Shown: positions 8,901 through 16,554 of the stretch, piece by piece
Layout: every line of letters starts with the position of its first letter
Position numbering within the stretch: position 1 is the first letter of the stretch
Notes under the pieces: model-generated
Databases searched by the model: none
The model's input: only the letters and a program-made list of their open reading frames with translations
Told to the model about the DNA's origin: nothing
NCBI GenBank assembly: GCA_026418275.1
Contig: JAOABQ010000102.1
Location: 1 to 35,108 of the forward strand
Direction of reading: 5' to 3'
Source: Clostridia bacterium
GTDB lineage: Bacteria > Bacillota > Clostridia > Acetivibrionales > DSM-2933
DNA: 35,108 nt
Made by a program: the position numbers and the translations under genes

Positions 8901-9294
8901 TTATATCTCTATATTCATTTGGCTCAGAAGAAAGTACCAGCTTTTTTAGTTCATCATCGCTTTCCCAGTTTTTAAGCGCTTTAACCACCGCGCTCGAACT
9001 AGGTGGTCTAACAAGGTCGTGATTTCCAGGTACTGAAAGAAATATTGGATCACAACCCATACTTCGAAAATGTTCCCAAAGACTTTTTAACTCCAATGAA
9101 AGTCCATCAAACTCTTCCTTTTTTCCAGACTGCGTTAAATCACCAGAAAAAAAGACAATATCCCATGGCCCAGCTACTTCATATAGTTTTTTCAAGTCAC
9201 TATATAATAATTCTCGAAATGTTGGCCAAAGCCATTCTTGACTTTCTTGCCCAAAATGCAAATCGGTAAGGTGTATCCAATTTATATTATGCAT
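5905..9294 (-). CDS. Metallophosphoesterase-STAND NTPase, putative NLR-like defence protein
   Basis: This 1129 aa protein has three parts. Residues 1-290 are a calcineurin-like phosphoesterase with all metal motifs: DLH (D11, H13), GD (D52), GNHD (91-93), THHDP near 225 and GHLH near 255. Residues about 400-700 are a STAND-type NTPase with P-loop ADWGTGKEGF, Walker B-like VIFLFEDI, a TSSR sensor region and WSGGLP. Residues about 750-1129 are alpha-helical, TPR-like repeats that could sense a target. An enzymatic N-terminus, NTPase and repeat sensor is the layout of bacterial NLR-like antiphage proteins. The P-loop has Glu where Ser or Thr normally binds Mg. The start is ATG 9294, with GGAGG five bases upstream; the ATG at 9306 has no such site. 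It stands alone between two attachment-site copies. The defence role is inferred. Confidence 0.75.
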   Translation of the reverse strand: MHNINWIHLTDLHFGQESQEWLWPTFRELLYSDLKKLYEVAGPWDIVFFSGDLTQSGKKEEFDGLSLELKSLWEHFRSMGCDPIFLSVPGNHDLVRPPSSSAVVKALKNWESDDELKKLVLSSEPNEYRDIIEKCFQNYTNWYNELLLPKASEYIRGILPGDFSAIIEKNGTRIGIVGLNSSFLQLSGGNYKEKLDIHNIQLSKVCNGDPPRWCSELDLALLMTHHDPSWFNKASQQNLISEICPPGRFFSHICGHLHNPCAQDISRFGSEVLRLRQGHSLFGLETYGDNPINRSHGYVLGRFEIENNVGRELLWPRIGKQAYSGQWIIAPNTGYNLDESNSISSDFNLKPRVRTNKTLTNSVIKNGIVELETSAKSKIQNEGMRLEESSAFLQGISDSSFAKEKLKDIPRYRLQKQDQHQFIRIDEQERFNKILNNNRCAWLVADWGTGKEGFLSLALHRLQESNAALDIFRLKCEEVTSVEQLHSLMNNQFGLSLQEFFAYSNVLPGVIFLFEDIPSEISVQDSSLDYQENLQILVETILDYCPNLKLIITSSRAPKNAYFENVQLNTLEILEVQAYVQNHPLTLPGIGDSDVLDQLYTWSGGLPMYLDKYLSELKVSTMKELSENELDHHEIHDSQSVPKALQKVISNLERSNDRYSRRSFRMLKVLSVLSNGESLNTIKRFYQNEPFYSQNASELLENSLIEVVLLVKPGDELVQQRAESLSRVNDTKILRVLKHVRDYIRSIMNEEEYSEIIELAANLYFGNDWRNGKIRISREDFLAKDDRTFSDPGNKYIIIGHLLKKSLHGGNCDETNRATNLAINYVKTLRDCARYKDVCFVAKELLYILEDCEINKEIAELTLEYGSSLRMLGKSDEALEELQTLQKNALGFLSKIRQASLFLDLAFLNSDDTQTSISMAKKVQELTDKDSPMYLQALDIILSSQPQTEERDKKLVKLEKTARKNEYNTLANNITYFLAANNKDKNKAIESYNKILNSTDDIYNYVKAIIKKAEVLLDECDDGIKINDLLLLGQAYSYAFTQRMSSIFTRCHNVLWKYFLKQKQLVQLLRIFRHSSFFWRIKGDNAQEMGCIKILNGIDINSIASNEERSVQIDINYFRVRNQYFNGIK

Positions 9295-9900
9295 GATTTC
9301 CTCCATTAAATATCATCATACTTGAATTTACTACAGATTACATTTTAAGTTTTTTGTAGCGAAAAAGTATTCATTAAAATTACAGCCACTTTTATTATCA
9401 TGACATTATTATAGTATTTTTTACAAATTACTACAAGTAACTACTGCATCCCTTTGTAAACTTCTGGAGAAATTCATACATGAGTTATGAAAATCACTAC
9501 TATATAAATCAAAGAATTTGAACGAAGAAAATAGAAAAGCGGAGAATATCATTTCAAACAGCATGATTATATATGTGGTTTTTTGGCAAAAATAGATCAC
9601 AAAAAACTTTAAACAAATTAAATACTTATTAGCTTTATAAAATCACCTTTTAACCATCAAATAACCTTGTATATATGTTTCAACCCAGAGAGAAATACAA
9701 TTTTGGAATTATGACTCATAAGATTTGTAATAACTTTTATTATGCCAAATAACGTACATAAAATAATCTTCTAGCTTCCTCTGTTCCACCTCAACATGTC
9801 TGATTAATCTTGGAAACATCCACGGAAAACCATTTTAACCGTAGCATTTGCTTATTTACCTCAAGTTTTCCAAAACTCTCTTACACTTTTGTATAAAGTT
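9295..9900. other. AT-rich intergenic region upstream of the STAND gene
   Basis: About 600 bases with no supportable gene on either strand. It should hold the promoter of the STAND gene near 9310-9420, but no strong -10/-35 pair stands out. It ends in the 50-base palindrome beside the attachment site. Confidence 0.4.
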
Positions 9901-9950
9901 TAAAAGGGAAGATATAATAAAGTTCGAACTTTATTATATCTTCCCTTTTA
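9901..9950. terminator. Perfect 50-base palindrome, bidirectional terminator beside the att copy
   Basis: Bases 9901-9925 are the exact reverse complement of 9926-9950, centred on GTTCGAAC, with TAAAAGGGAAG at one end and CTTCCCTTTTA at the other. T-runs therefore follow the stem in both directions. It lies 14 bases beyond the tRNA-Arg fragment at 9965, where the tRNA terminator would be. It may also serve as a protein-binding site. Confidence 0.65.
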
Positions 9951-9964
9951 GATTAAAATTTTCA

Positions 9965-10012
9965 TGGCGTCCCGGACAGGAATCGAACCCGTATCAGTGG
10001 AACCGGAATCCA
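9965..10012 (-). repeat. Attachment site: 48-base tRNA-Arg 3'-end copy
   Basis: This 48-base stretch matches 25251-25298 in the same orientation, from the CCA end through the T-arm, variable loop and 3' half of the anticodon arm. There is one difference, G at 9975 against A at 25261. After 10012 the sequences diverge completely. The extra length compared with the 4691 copy makes this the natural partner of the intact tRNA, so 9965-25298 defines one integrated element of about 15.3 kb. Confidence 0.85.
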
Positions 10013-10079
10013 TTTGCTACGCAAATATGTTGTAACCCTTATTTTAAGCGGTTTTCCCGTCGTACAGTCATTTTAAATT

Positions 10080-10129
10080 CGGTGGACTTTTCATAAAAAT
10101 AAAGCTGTTTTTTAATCAAGTCCACTGTA
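10080..10129. promoter_or_regulatory. Candidate integrase arm-type sites, left end
   Basis: GGTGGACTTTT (10081-10090) and AAGTCCACTGTA (10118-10129) are inverted copies of an AGTCCAC box. The same box occurs twice, also inverted, at 25136-25145 and 25170-25179 near the other end. Each pair lies about 70-150 bases inside its att copy, the position expected for arm-type sites bound by the N-terminal domain of a tyrosine integrase. Binding is inferred, not shown. Confidence 0.5.
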
Positions 10130-10293
10130 TCTACTTTACCATACAACAACATACTCATCAATGATAAATACATGGTATGTAAGGAATATCTACCGCCTAA
10201 AATTTTAACCGTAGTAATCAAGCAGCAGTAAACTTTTATTGAAATTTTAAATTGTATTTTCTTACTACCCTTAATTCCAAAATTCGCCTAAAT

Positions 10294-11307
10294 TCAATCT
10301 AACTTCATTCCAAGATACTTTTCCATATCTCTTTTAATTTTTTTCATGCCCTTTTCATTAACACTCCAACCATTCTTTTTCAATGCATCCATAACTTCAT
10401 ATAGCATTGCTTTCGGTGGGGGCGGTACGTCTTTCAACTCTGCCCCCCTTCCTTCAATAATAAGTGTGAGGATATTATATGCTTGTGATTCTTCAATTTC
10501 CTTTTGAAAGCCTTCTAAATCAAACATTTCAATAGTTTTCATTATATCCAAGTTTTCACTTCTATTATCTAAAGTGTTACCATTCACATGGTAAACTCGG
10601 TATCCTCTTGGTATATATCCGTGGTGAGACTCCCAAATTAAATTATGCATAAAAATAACTTTGCCATTTTCATCTGTAGTATATGCATAAACTAAATCTT
10701 TTTTATGAAAATAATCTTCTAGCATTTCAGTTGAGGACTCAAATATCAATTCCCCATATACAAATCTTGTACCCGGTTTTAATCCACTTTCATTTAGTTT
10801 TATCCTGATATCTTTGAATAATAATGTTGTTTCAATTAGGTTCTGGTGAATTTTACGGATAAAATCAGCATCAATTACACTCTTAAAATGCACAGTAATC
10901 GAATTAGTATCATTAACTATGCCCGCTTTATATTGTAAATAAACGTCCTCTGCATTACAGTAATAAAATTTATCCTCAATTATTGAATAAAATGCATAAA
11001 ATGAACATGGATGATTTACTAAATAGTTCAAATTTGAGATTGATATATTATAGCTATAATAGCCTTTTGAATTCTTTTTATTATTTGAGGATTTCAACTG
11101 AACTTGGGTGCGAATGTTTGTTGGTGATTTGCCTTCATTTACAATTGCCTCTATGCAAATATCCACTCCATAATCATTTTCATGTTCTTCACGGACAAGA
11201 AAAAATGGGTCTGTAAACAAGTTTCGAAAAGCTAATCGTCCTCTATCATTTTTTATATGGGTTTCATTTCTCTGTGGCAGTCTTCCTAATAGTTCTTCGT
11301 AATTCAT
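10294..11307 (-). CDS. DUF4365-HNH fusion, predicted double nuclease
   Basis: This 337 aa protein has two predicted nuclease domains. The N-terminal half is DUF4365, a PD-(D/E)xK-like fold, with DYGVDI (D49) followed by TQVQLKSS (Q70, K72). The C-terminal part (about 210-265) matches an HNH_3-type endonuclease: MHNLIWESHHGYIPRGYRV, then VNGNTLDNRSENL with the NRxEN signature. Such fusions occur in prokaryotic conflict loci. The start is taken as ATG 11307, with AGTAGG about ten bases upstream; a TTG at 11328 would add seven residues. It lies 124 bases downstream of the ABC-three-component ATPase gene on the same strand and may be an extra effector of that system or an independent restriction factor. 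Confidence 0.7.
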   Translation of the reverse strand: MNYEELLGRLPQRNETHIKNDRGRLAFRNLFTDPFFLVREEHENDYGVDICIEAIVNEGKSPTNIRTQVQLKSSNNKKNSKGYYSYNISISNLNYLVNHPCSFYAFYSIIEDKFYYCNAEDVYLQYKAGIVNDTNSITVHFKSVIDADFIRKIHQNLIETTLLFKDIRIKLNESGLKPGTRFVYGELIFESSTEMLEDYFHKKDLVYAYTTDENGKVIFMHNLIWESHHGYIPRGYRVYHVNGNTLDNRSENLDIMKTIEMFDLEGFQKEIEESQAYNILTLIIEGRGAELKDVPPPPKAMLYEVMDALKKNGWSVNEKGMKKIKRDMEKYLGMKLD

Positions 11308-11431
11308 CCTTAAATAGCCTACTTTCAACTTTTCTGACTTTTAAATTCTGAACTTGTTGGTAATCTGTCTTTAATTACTTAATGCTCTTTAGATAAATCG
11401 TAGAGAATTTATCACTTTCCCCAAAAACCTA

Positions 11432-13474
11432 TTATTTCCCAACAATAGGAGTAATCGATTTTTCTTCAACAAGGATAATTTTACATACTTTTTTATCAAT
11501 GCTGCTTACCAAATTTTTTGTCTCTTCATCTTTGAGAGTCATTCCAATAATTACTTGGCATTCTTCCTCAAGATCAGCTATTCCTTGTAATAATGCTTGT
11601 AAATCGCTTACAATTACACTTTGTTGGTCTGGTTCATCAAAGATTAAAATATTTGGATGATTTCCACTACACTGTATTGACGTTTGCATTAAAGCAATTG
11701 TATAAGCCCAGATAGCCCGAATATAATCACTTGCAGAACTATCAAACTTTATATCAAATCTTTTACTTGTCGGAGTGAATTTATCTTCGGAAATACCAAT
11801 ATCATTAAAATCAGATATACTTTTATATCCATAACTTCTCAAATTATTTTTAAAATTCTTTGTTAATGCTTCCAAACAAGTCTTATCATGCTCTGTAAAT
11901 CTCTCTGAAGGTAATTTCTTTTTATCAACCAAATACTGCTTCCAATCGTCAGATAGATTTTTAAACTCCCTACATTTGTTAATAACCTCACTTTCTAAAA
12001 GGTTCAAGTCTTCTATCTCGTTCTGTAGTAAAACTCGTCTTTGGATTACAGACTCTGCAGAATTTTCATCCGGTGCATATATATCATTAACCAGTGAACG
12101 AATAGTCCTTCTTAAAGTGAAGAGCTTTGCTTCTAATTGCTGAATATTACTATTTATATTATTAATATTCTGCTTATGACTATTTATAGCAAAATCAATC
12201 ATTGACTTTTGTGCTTCTAAATGACTAATATTATCGTCAATACTCATTATATTATAGCCAATGTCTTGGGGTAGCAGACTATCATGTAAGCTTTGGTTAC
12301 AGGTAGGGCATCTATCATCATTAACAATAAATGCCTGTGCTGAACCCAACTTTTTTATTTTTAAAGCATCTTTATTATTTATCAAATCTTTGTTCACAAT
12401 CTCATAACTATTATTTAATGCTTCTAAGCTACTTTTTTCAAACAAAAGCTTCTTTCGCTCAGAAAGTAAAAGTGTTTCAATCTCAGCTTCCTCTTCTCTT
12501 TTTGCCACCAATCCAATTTGTAATGCATCAATATTATCTTTAACCTTAAGCTTTGCTTCCTTAAGTATACTTAGCTCATAATTCAAGGTTTTTATATATT
12601 CTTCTAAGGGTAAATTATTATTTTCGTTTATTCTTTTATTAAATATGATTTTGTCTATGTATGTATCATCAATAACTTCTGGCTTTGCAGGAAGCCCTGT
12701 AATATAGCAGTTTTTCCTGTTCAAAGATGCATACACTTCTTTAAAAACTCTTTCCCACCCTTCTTTAACCCTACTCTCTCTAATCTTTAAATCTTGGCGT
12801 AATTTTTCAATTTTTAGAGTATCCAAACCTATTAAAAATTCGATAGTCCTCCTTTCAGGGTCCTTAATACCATATGTAGGCATTGTTGCAAATAAATCAG
12901 ACCATCCTCTCTTTTGCTCAATAAATATTGCAGAAAATAATATCTGAAGGTAAAGTTTTCTATCACACCCATCAAAAGTTGGTACTTCAGGTAACTCCCA
13001 TCCGATAAAAGATTCAAGGAATTTATGGAATCCCTTCTCATTAATAGCAGCTCCTGCACTATGCAAATACATATCTTCTGCTTTTATAGTGCCCTTAAGT
13101 GCTGCATCAATTGTTCCATAATATAATGTAATTAGATTTGCATCATGGTTTTCTTTATTTGCTGTCCGGTATATTGTAACTATTTCCTTGGTTGAATTCT
13201 GTATCTCTAAATAAAATTCAGTTTCTAATACCTGTATGATTTTATCATTAAAGTTTAATTCCTTTTTAAAAACAGGCATTAGTGCTTTTTCTTTTTTCCC
13301 ACCAATAAGTTCTTCTAAGCCTAAACAATAATAAATAGCTAGTATGCATGAGCTTTTACCACGAGTGTTATTATAGCTACTGATAAAATTAATCCTCTTG
13401 TCAAACGTTTGGTCGAATCCAAACGTTTGTTTCTCAGTTTTTACAATTATTTTTAGCCTATTTATCCTAATCAC
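11432..13474 (-). CDS. Rad50/SMC-like ATPase of an ABC-three-component system
   Basis: This 680 aa ATPase has a split ABC-type head. The P-loop region is SSYNNTRGKSS (G39, K40, S41), the long coiled coils are about 220-380 and 405-520, and a Rad50-type zinc-hook CPTC is at 389-392. Walker B is ILIFDEPDQQS near residue 620. The P-loop lacks the leading glycine, as in other members of these conflict ATPases. It is the last gene of an effector-middle component-ATPase set that fits the ABC-3C systems described from comparative genomics. The GTG start overlaps the upstream stop by eight bases and has GGAGG seven bases before it. The expected role is a DNA- or nucleoprotein-sensing motor that triggers the effector; the trigger is unknown. 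Confidence 0.75.
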   Translation of the reverse strand: MIRINRLKIIVKTEKQTFGFDQTFDKRINFISSYNNTRGKSSCILAIYYCLGLEELIGGKKEKALMPVFKKELNFNDKIIQVLETEFYLEIQNSTKEIVTIYRTANKENHDANLITLYYGTIDAALKGTIKAEDMYLHSAGAAINEKGFHKFLESFIGWELPEVPTFDGCDRKLYLQILFSAIFIEQKRGWSDLFATMPTYGIKDPERRTIEFLIGLDTLKIEKLRQDLKIRESRVKEGWERVFKEVYASLNRKNCYITGLPAKPEVIDDTYIDKIIFNKRINENNNLPLEEYIKTLNYELSILKEAKLKVKDNIDALQIGLVAKREEEAEIETLLLSERKKLLFEKSSLEALNNSYEIVNKDLINNKDALKIKKLGSAQAFIVNDDRCPTCNQSLHDSLLPQDIGYNIMSIDDNISHLEAQKSMIDFAINSHKQNINNINSNIQQLEAKLFTLRRTIRSLVNDIYAPDENSAESVIQRRVLLQNEIEDLNLLESEVINKCREFKNLSDDWKQYLVDKKKLPSERFTEHDKTCLEALTKNFKNNLRSYGYKSISDFNDIGISEDKFTPTSKRFDIKFDSSASDYIRAIWAYTIALMQTSIQCSGNHPNILIFDEPDQQSVIVSDLQALLQGIADLEEECQVIIGMTLKDEETKNLVSSIDKKVCKIILVEEKSITPIVGK

Positions 13475-13949
13475 TTATAATCCTCCAATCAACTTTTAAG
13501 GCTTTAATTTTATCCTCGGTTAAAGATGTTCCAATTTTTTTAAGATTATCTTTCTCAAGCCAAAGAAGTTCTTCATCTTTCAATATTTCAGCAAAAAAAC
13601 TTTTGCCTTTTTCCGTAAGCCTTAATAACCCGTTATTCTGCCTGTATATAATTTTTTCAGCAAGGGAAAAGTTCAGTGCTCTGTTGACTGACGGGTCAAA
13701 TCTAATAAGTGTATACTCTTTACTTGTCCCATTTATAAATGAAAGAAATTTTTTTATTTCATTATTCGTAGTAAGGGCGACAGAAATCATATGTAATTTT
13801 TCAAGTGAACAGCCTTTATTCCTGCAACATATACCCATAATTAAAACTAATTGTGCTATCTTGTACATTATCCTATAATTATATGGGACAGGAATAGGTC
13901 TATTGATGACACTAACCTTTTCAACACCTTCAAGAATAATTTCCCCCAT
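13467..13949 (-). CDS. ABC-three-component middle component, winged helix
   Basis: This 160 aa protein is encoded between the nuclease-like effector and the Rad50-like ATPase, as middle components always are. It is predicted to be mostly helical with a C-terminal winged helix-turn-helix (FSLAEKIIYRQNNGLLRLTEKG, about 93-115). In the family this subunit is thought to bridge ATPase and effector and perhaps contact DNA. The start is ATG 13949, with AAGGTGAAG upstream. The gap to the effector gene is 17 bases, and it overlaps the ATPase gene by eight. The subfamily number cannot be told by eye. Confidence 0.65.
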   Translation of the reverse strand: MGEIILEGVEKVSVINRPIPVPYNYRIMYKIAQLVLIMGICCRNKGCSLEKLHMISVALTTNNEIKKFLSFINGTSKEYTLIRFDPSVNRALNFSLAEKIIYRQNNGLLRLTEKGKSFFAEILKDEELLWLEKDNLKKIGTSLTEDKIKALKVDWRIISD

Positions 13950-13966
13950 AAAGCTTCACCTTCACC

Positions 13967-14911
13967 TTATCTAAAATCCATTGGGCAATCAGCTAACCAG
14001 GAACTTATTAAGTCATGTTTAAGTTCTGCTACCGATTCAATTGTGATAATCTCACTAAATCGTTGACTTAATTTCCTTTCAAACTCATTCATTATTTCAT
14101 TAAAAATACTTTTATTTATAGAAGCATCACTATTAAGATTGCATTTTATTTCAACTTCTGTTCGCGACGAATAAGCTAAACTGATAATCCCTTCATATAT
14201 TTCAGGGTAATTTTGTTTGATTTTGTTCAATAATTCAATTCCCTTAATATAAAAGCTACCGTAAAGATTCACCATTGTGTTGTAAGCATTTTCATCAATT
14301 GAACTATTTTGCGACTTCATCAATGCTCTAATTTTCCTCTTGATATTTTCAATTTTTTCTGATGGACATTTTGTCCAATCCACATCTTGTCCCGTATGTC
14401 TTAATGCGAAATCAAGCTTATAATCTTTCTCCAAAAATATTAACCGGGTTAACTCTATGGAAAAATCATCTTTTACTTTTAGTATTATTTCAAACGAGTC
14501 AGATATATGGTCAAGCCCATTTGTCATCTTAAACTTGCGTACTTCATCCCGTTTTGATGTGCAATGCTCTAAAATACGTTTATCTCTTTGATCAGGCGTC
14601 ACAAAGTGCCATTCTTTAATTGTGTTAATGCCCACGCCTTTAAGTTTTGCACCATTATCAATTAATTTTTTTATATCAGCAGTTAGCTTGTCACGTTGGT
14701 TTGCATACAAATCATCATCTGAATAATCCTTTTCTGGACAATAACATTGAAAAGCTATACCTGTTTTCGTATAACCTTCGATTCCGTAATCCCCCTTGTA
14801 GCTTGCAGGAACTCTTTGAAATCCGTCACTTTGATATCTCATTCTATAGCACTTACTTATCAATTCCTCCCAAGTGTCGCCATCCATTTTCTTGTTTAAA
14901 AATTCAAGCAC
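13967..14911 (-). CDS. ABC-three-component effector, nuclease-like N-terminus
   Basis: This 314 aa protein is predicted to be the effector of the ABC-3C system. Residues 10-110 look like a restriction-endonuclease fold: WEELISKCYRM with E15/E16, KGDYGIEGY with D41 and E45, then AFQCYCPEKD. The position normally held by the catalytic Lys in QxK reads Y57, so catalysis may be altered or absent. The C-terminal 190 residues are helical and are probably the part shared by these effectors that docks to the middle component. The start is GTG 14911, with GAGGTG five bases upstream. It follows the small gene by 22 bases. Whether it cuts DNA, RNA or nothing is open. Confidence 0.6.
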   Translation of the reverse strand: MLEFLNKKMDGDTWEELISKCYRMRYQSDGFQRVPASYKGDYGIEGYTKTGIAFQCYCPEKDYSDDDLYANQRDKLTADIKKLIDNGAKLKGVGINTIKEWHFVTPDQRDKRILEHCTSKRDEVRKFKMTNGLDHISDSFEIILKVKDDFSIELTRLIFLEKDYKLDFALRHTGQDVDWTKCPSEKIENIKRKIRALMKSQNSSIDENAYNTMVNLYGSFYIKGIELLNKIKQNYPEIYEGIISLAYSSRTEVEIKCNLNSDASINKSIFNEIMNEFERKLSQRFSEIITIESVAELKHDLISSWLADCPMDFR

Positions 14912-14933
14912 AATTACACCTCACCAGAATTTA

Positions 14934-15134
14934 TTATTCTACATTAATTTTATTTTCGTAAAACGGCTTATCAAAAAGCACCATTATATCTACTGCAAAA
15001 ATACAGTTACTGTTCTTTAACTTTATAAATGCTAAACTAAAAATCTCTTGATAATCAATTATTTCAACCTCTCTGTCTTGTAAAAAAACCGGGAGCATGT
15101 TTTTATATCTATATTTAAATGTATCAACTTCCAT
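14934..15134 (-). CDS. 66 aa small protein leading the ABC-3C operon
   Basis: I do not recognise this protein. It has 66 residues, is soluble, has alternating strand-like segments (FLQDREVEIIDYQEIFSLAFIK, then NCIFAVDIMVLF) and a charged N-terminus with four aromatic residues. The start is ATG 15134, with GGAGGG seven bases upstream. It is the first gene of the operon, 22 bases before the effector. Position and size would suit a small immunity-like or regulatory subunit, but nothing in the sequence proves that. Confidence 0.55.
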   Translation of the reverse strand: MEVDTFKYRYKNMLPVFLQDREVEIIDYQEIFSLAFIKLKNSNCIFAVDIMVLFDKPFYENKINVE

Positions 15135-15868
15135 AATTAATCCCTCCAATTTTGGGTTATATAGGGATTGACATTATTATATCATACTCATATTCATATG
15201 GCATAAAATTTAGTCAATATGCCAAATAATATATGCATTTGGTAAGTATGATGATAGTAATACCTATACAAAATAGTCCATCAAATTCATCAACACTTAT
15301 AAATTACTTGTTGCATTTGATGTGTTTTTATCCAGAACATATGTTCTTCTTAAGTATATCATACCCCAAAAATACATACAATATTTGCATAAGCGTCCAT
15401 AATTCCTATAATGAAGGAATGTATTAGGAATTATGAAAAATACATTTGAAACTAACCCTACAACATACTTTTATTATGGGAATGTTTGAATTTCTTTATT
15501 GACCTGAAAAAACCATAACCTGATTTTCTGAAGGACACACTTTACCACTAAGAGGAAACATTATTAATAAACATCACGATAGTGTTTTTCACCTGGGATA
15601 AATAGACGCCTGTGGTAATTGCCCCTGCATAATCCTTGTTGTATATTAACATTGATTAGTTTCATTTCATCATTAAGTTATAATGTTCAAACCCTAATCA
15701 TTTCCAGAAGTTTTCACGAGAAAATTTTTTGGTCTTGACGTTTATATGGCACTTTAGTAACTTTGAGGTATACCGGGTTTTATTTTTGTATATAATCTGT
15801 CCTGATGTCACAGACAGGCTATTATTATTAAGCCTGTCCGTGTCCACACGCAGGAATTTATTGTCCGT
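15135..15868. other. Non-coding stretch with nested inverted repeats
   Basis: No gene is supportable in these 730 bases. Close to the ABC-3C operon, ATCATACT/AGTATGAT (15181-15188 with 15245-15252) encloses TGGCATA/TATGCCA (15199-15205 with 15218-15224); this should be the operon's promoter and operator region. Farther on, CATAATTCCTA/TAGGAATTATG (about 15399-15436) is an 11-bp perfect inverted repeat. GACAGGCT/AGCCTGTC with a CAC/GTG extension (about 15808-15843) follows the stop of the upstream gene cluster but has no T-run. Confidence 0.45.
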
Positions 15869-16147
15869 TTAATTTCCAGCATCCTTTTCATGTTCTTTCT
15901 TTAGGCGTTGTTCCCTATCCTCAAGCAGTTTTATAATAAACTCCATTGTCACAGGCTTATCTTCTTCCGTTATATTCGGATATTGCTGTACAGCCCTTTC
16001 ATACTCCAGCCTTAATTGTGATATAGGCATCTTATCATATTTACTTGTGCGAGAAATTAAACTTAATACATTTTCCATTGTTAATGGCGGAACATGGAGC
16101 AATCGCCTAATCATTTCCTTGCGAGGGACTTTGTTATCATTCTTCAT
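15869..16147 (-). CDS. Small phage-type hypothetical protein
   Basis: A 92 aa helical protein of unknown function, last gene of the replication-type cluster. It is highly charged (PRKEMIRRLL near the start, EDREQRLKKEHEKD at the end), with a central amphipathic segment. The start is taken as ATG 16147, overlapping the previous stop by 11 bases; an upstream ATG at 16183 would overlap more and is less likely. Its place resembles the small ORFs that follow replication genes in phages and satellites. Confidence 0.5.
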   Translation of the reverse strand: MKNDNKVPRKEMIRRLLHVPPLTMENVLSLISRTSKYDKMPISQLRLEYERAVQQYPNITEEDKPVTMEFIIKLLEDREQRLKKEHEKDAGN

Positions 16148-16388
16148 TTTTGTTAACTCTTTCTTTAATTGCGAGTAATTCATTTTCCAACGCCTCCATT
16201 CTTTCAGTGGAAATTATTTCATTCTGGATTTTTGCGAGGTAGCCTATAGTTTTAGCAAGATTTACATTCATTAGCTTTTTGCTTCCATCCGGGTTGTAAA
16301 GCAGTTCATTGATAACTCTCTGGAGCAGTAATTTTATTTGATTATTGCTACCCACACGAATTTTTATATTTAGTTTCTTTTCCGACAT
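16137..16388 (-). CDS. Small helical protein of mobile elements
   Basis: An 83 aa protein with a helical pattern often seen in mobile elements: LLLQRVINELLYN, then NLAKTIGYLAKIQNEI, then an acidic/basic coiled-coil tail (ERMEALENELLAIKERV). I cannot give a function. Proteins with the same INE..L....A..IGYL layout are found beside replication or terminase genes in prophages and islands. The start is ATG 16388, with GGGGGTG six bases upstream. It overlaps the next gene, so the two are translationally coupled. Confidence 0.55.
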   Translation of the reverse strand: MSEKKLNIKIRVGSNNQIKLLLQRVINELLYNPDGSKKLMNVNLAKTIGYLAKIQNEIISTERMEALENELLAIKERVNKNEE

Positions 16389-16554
16389 AGTAAACACCCC
16401 CATTTCATGCGGCTTTGATGACTTTTTTTAGTACAAATTAAGCATAACTAATAGCTTTTATAATACAAAATTTGTTTGTTATTTGGTAATTCGGGTCTGT
16501 AGTAATACGCCATTGTTTAAGTTTCTTACAGTCCCTTAGCTCCTTTTCATATCC

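Noticed and set aside
9848..10096. 82-codon plus-strand frame
   Set aside because: It reads through the 50-base palindrome and the tRNA fragment, which explain the sequence better than coding does.
10039..10221. 60-codon minus-strand frame just inside the left att copy
   Set aside because: It covers the proposed integrase arm sites, lacks a ribosome binding site and resembles no excisionase I know.
16404..16554. Tiny frame MAYYYRPELPNNKQILYYKSY on the minus strand
   Set aside because: Only 21 codons and a weak ribosome binding site; mentioned as debris instead.
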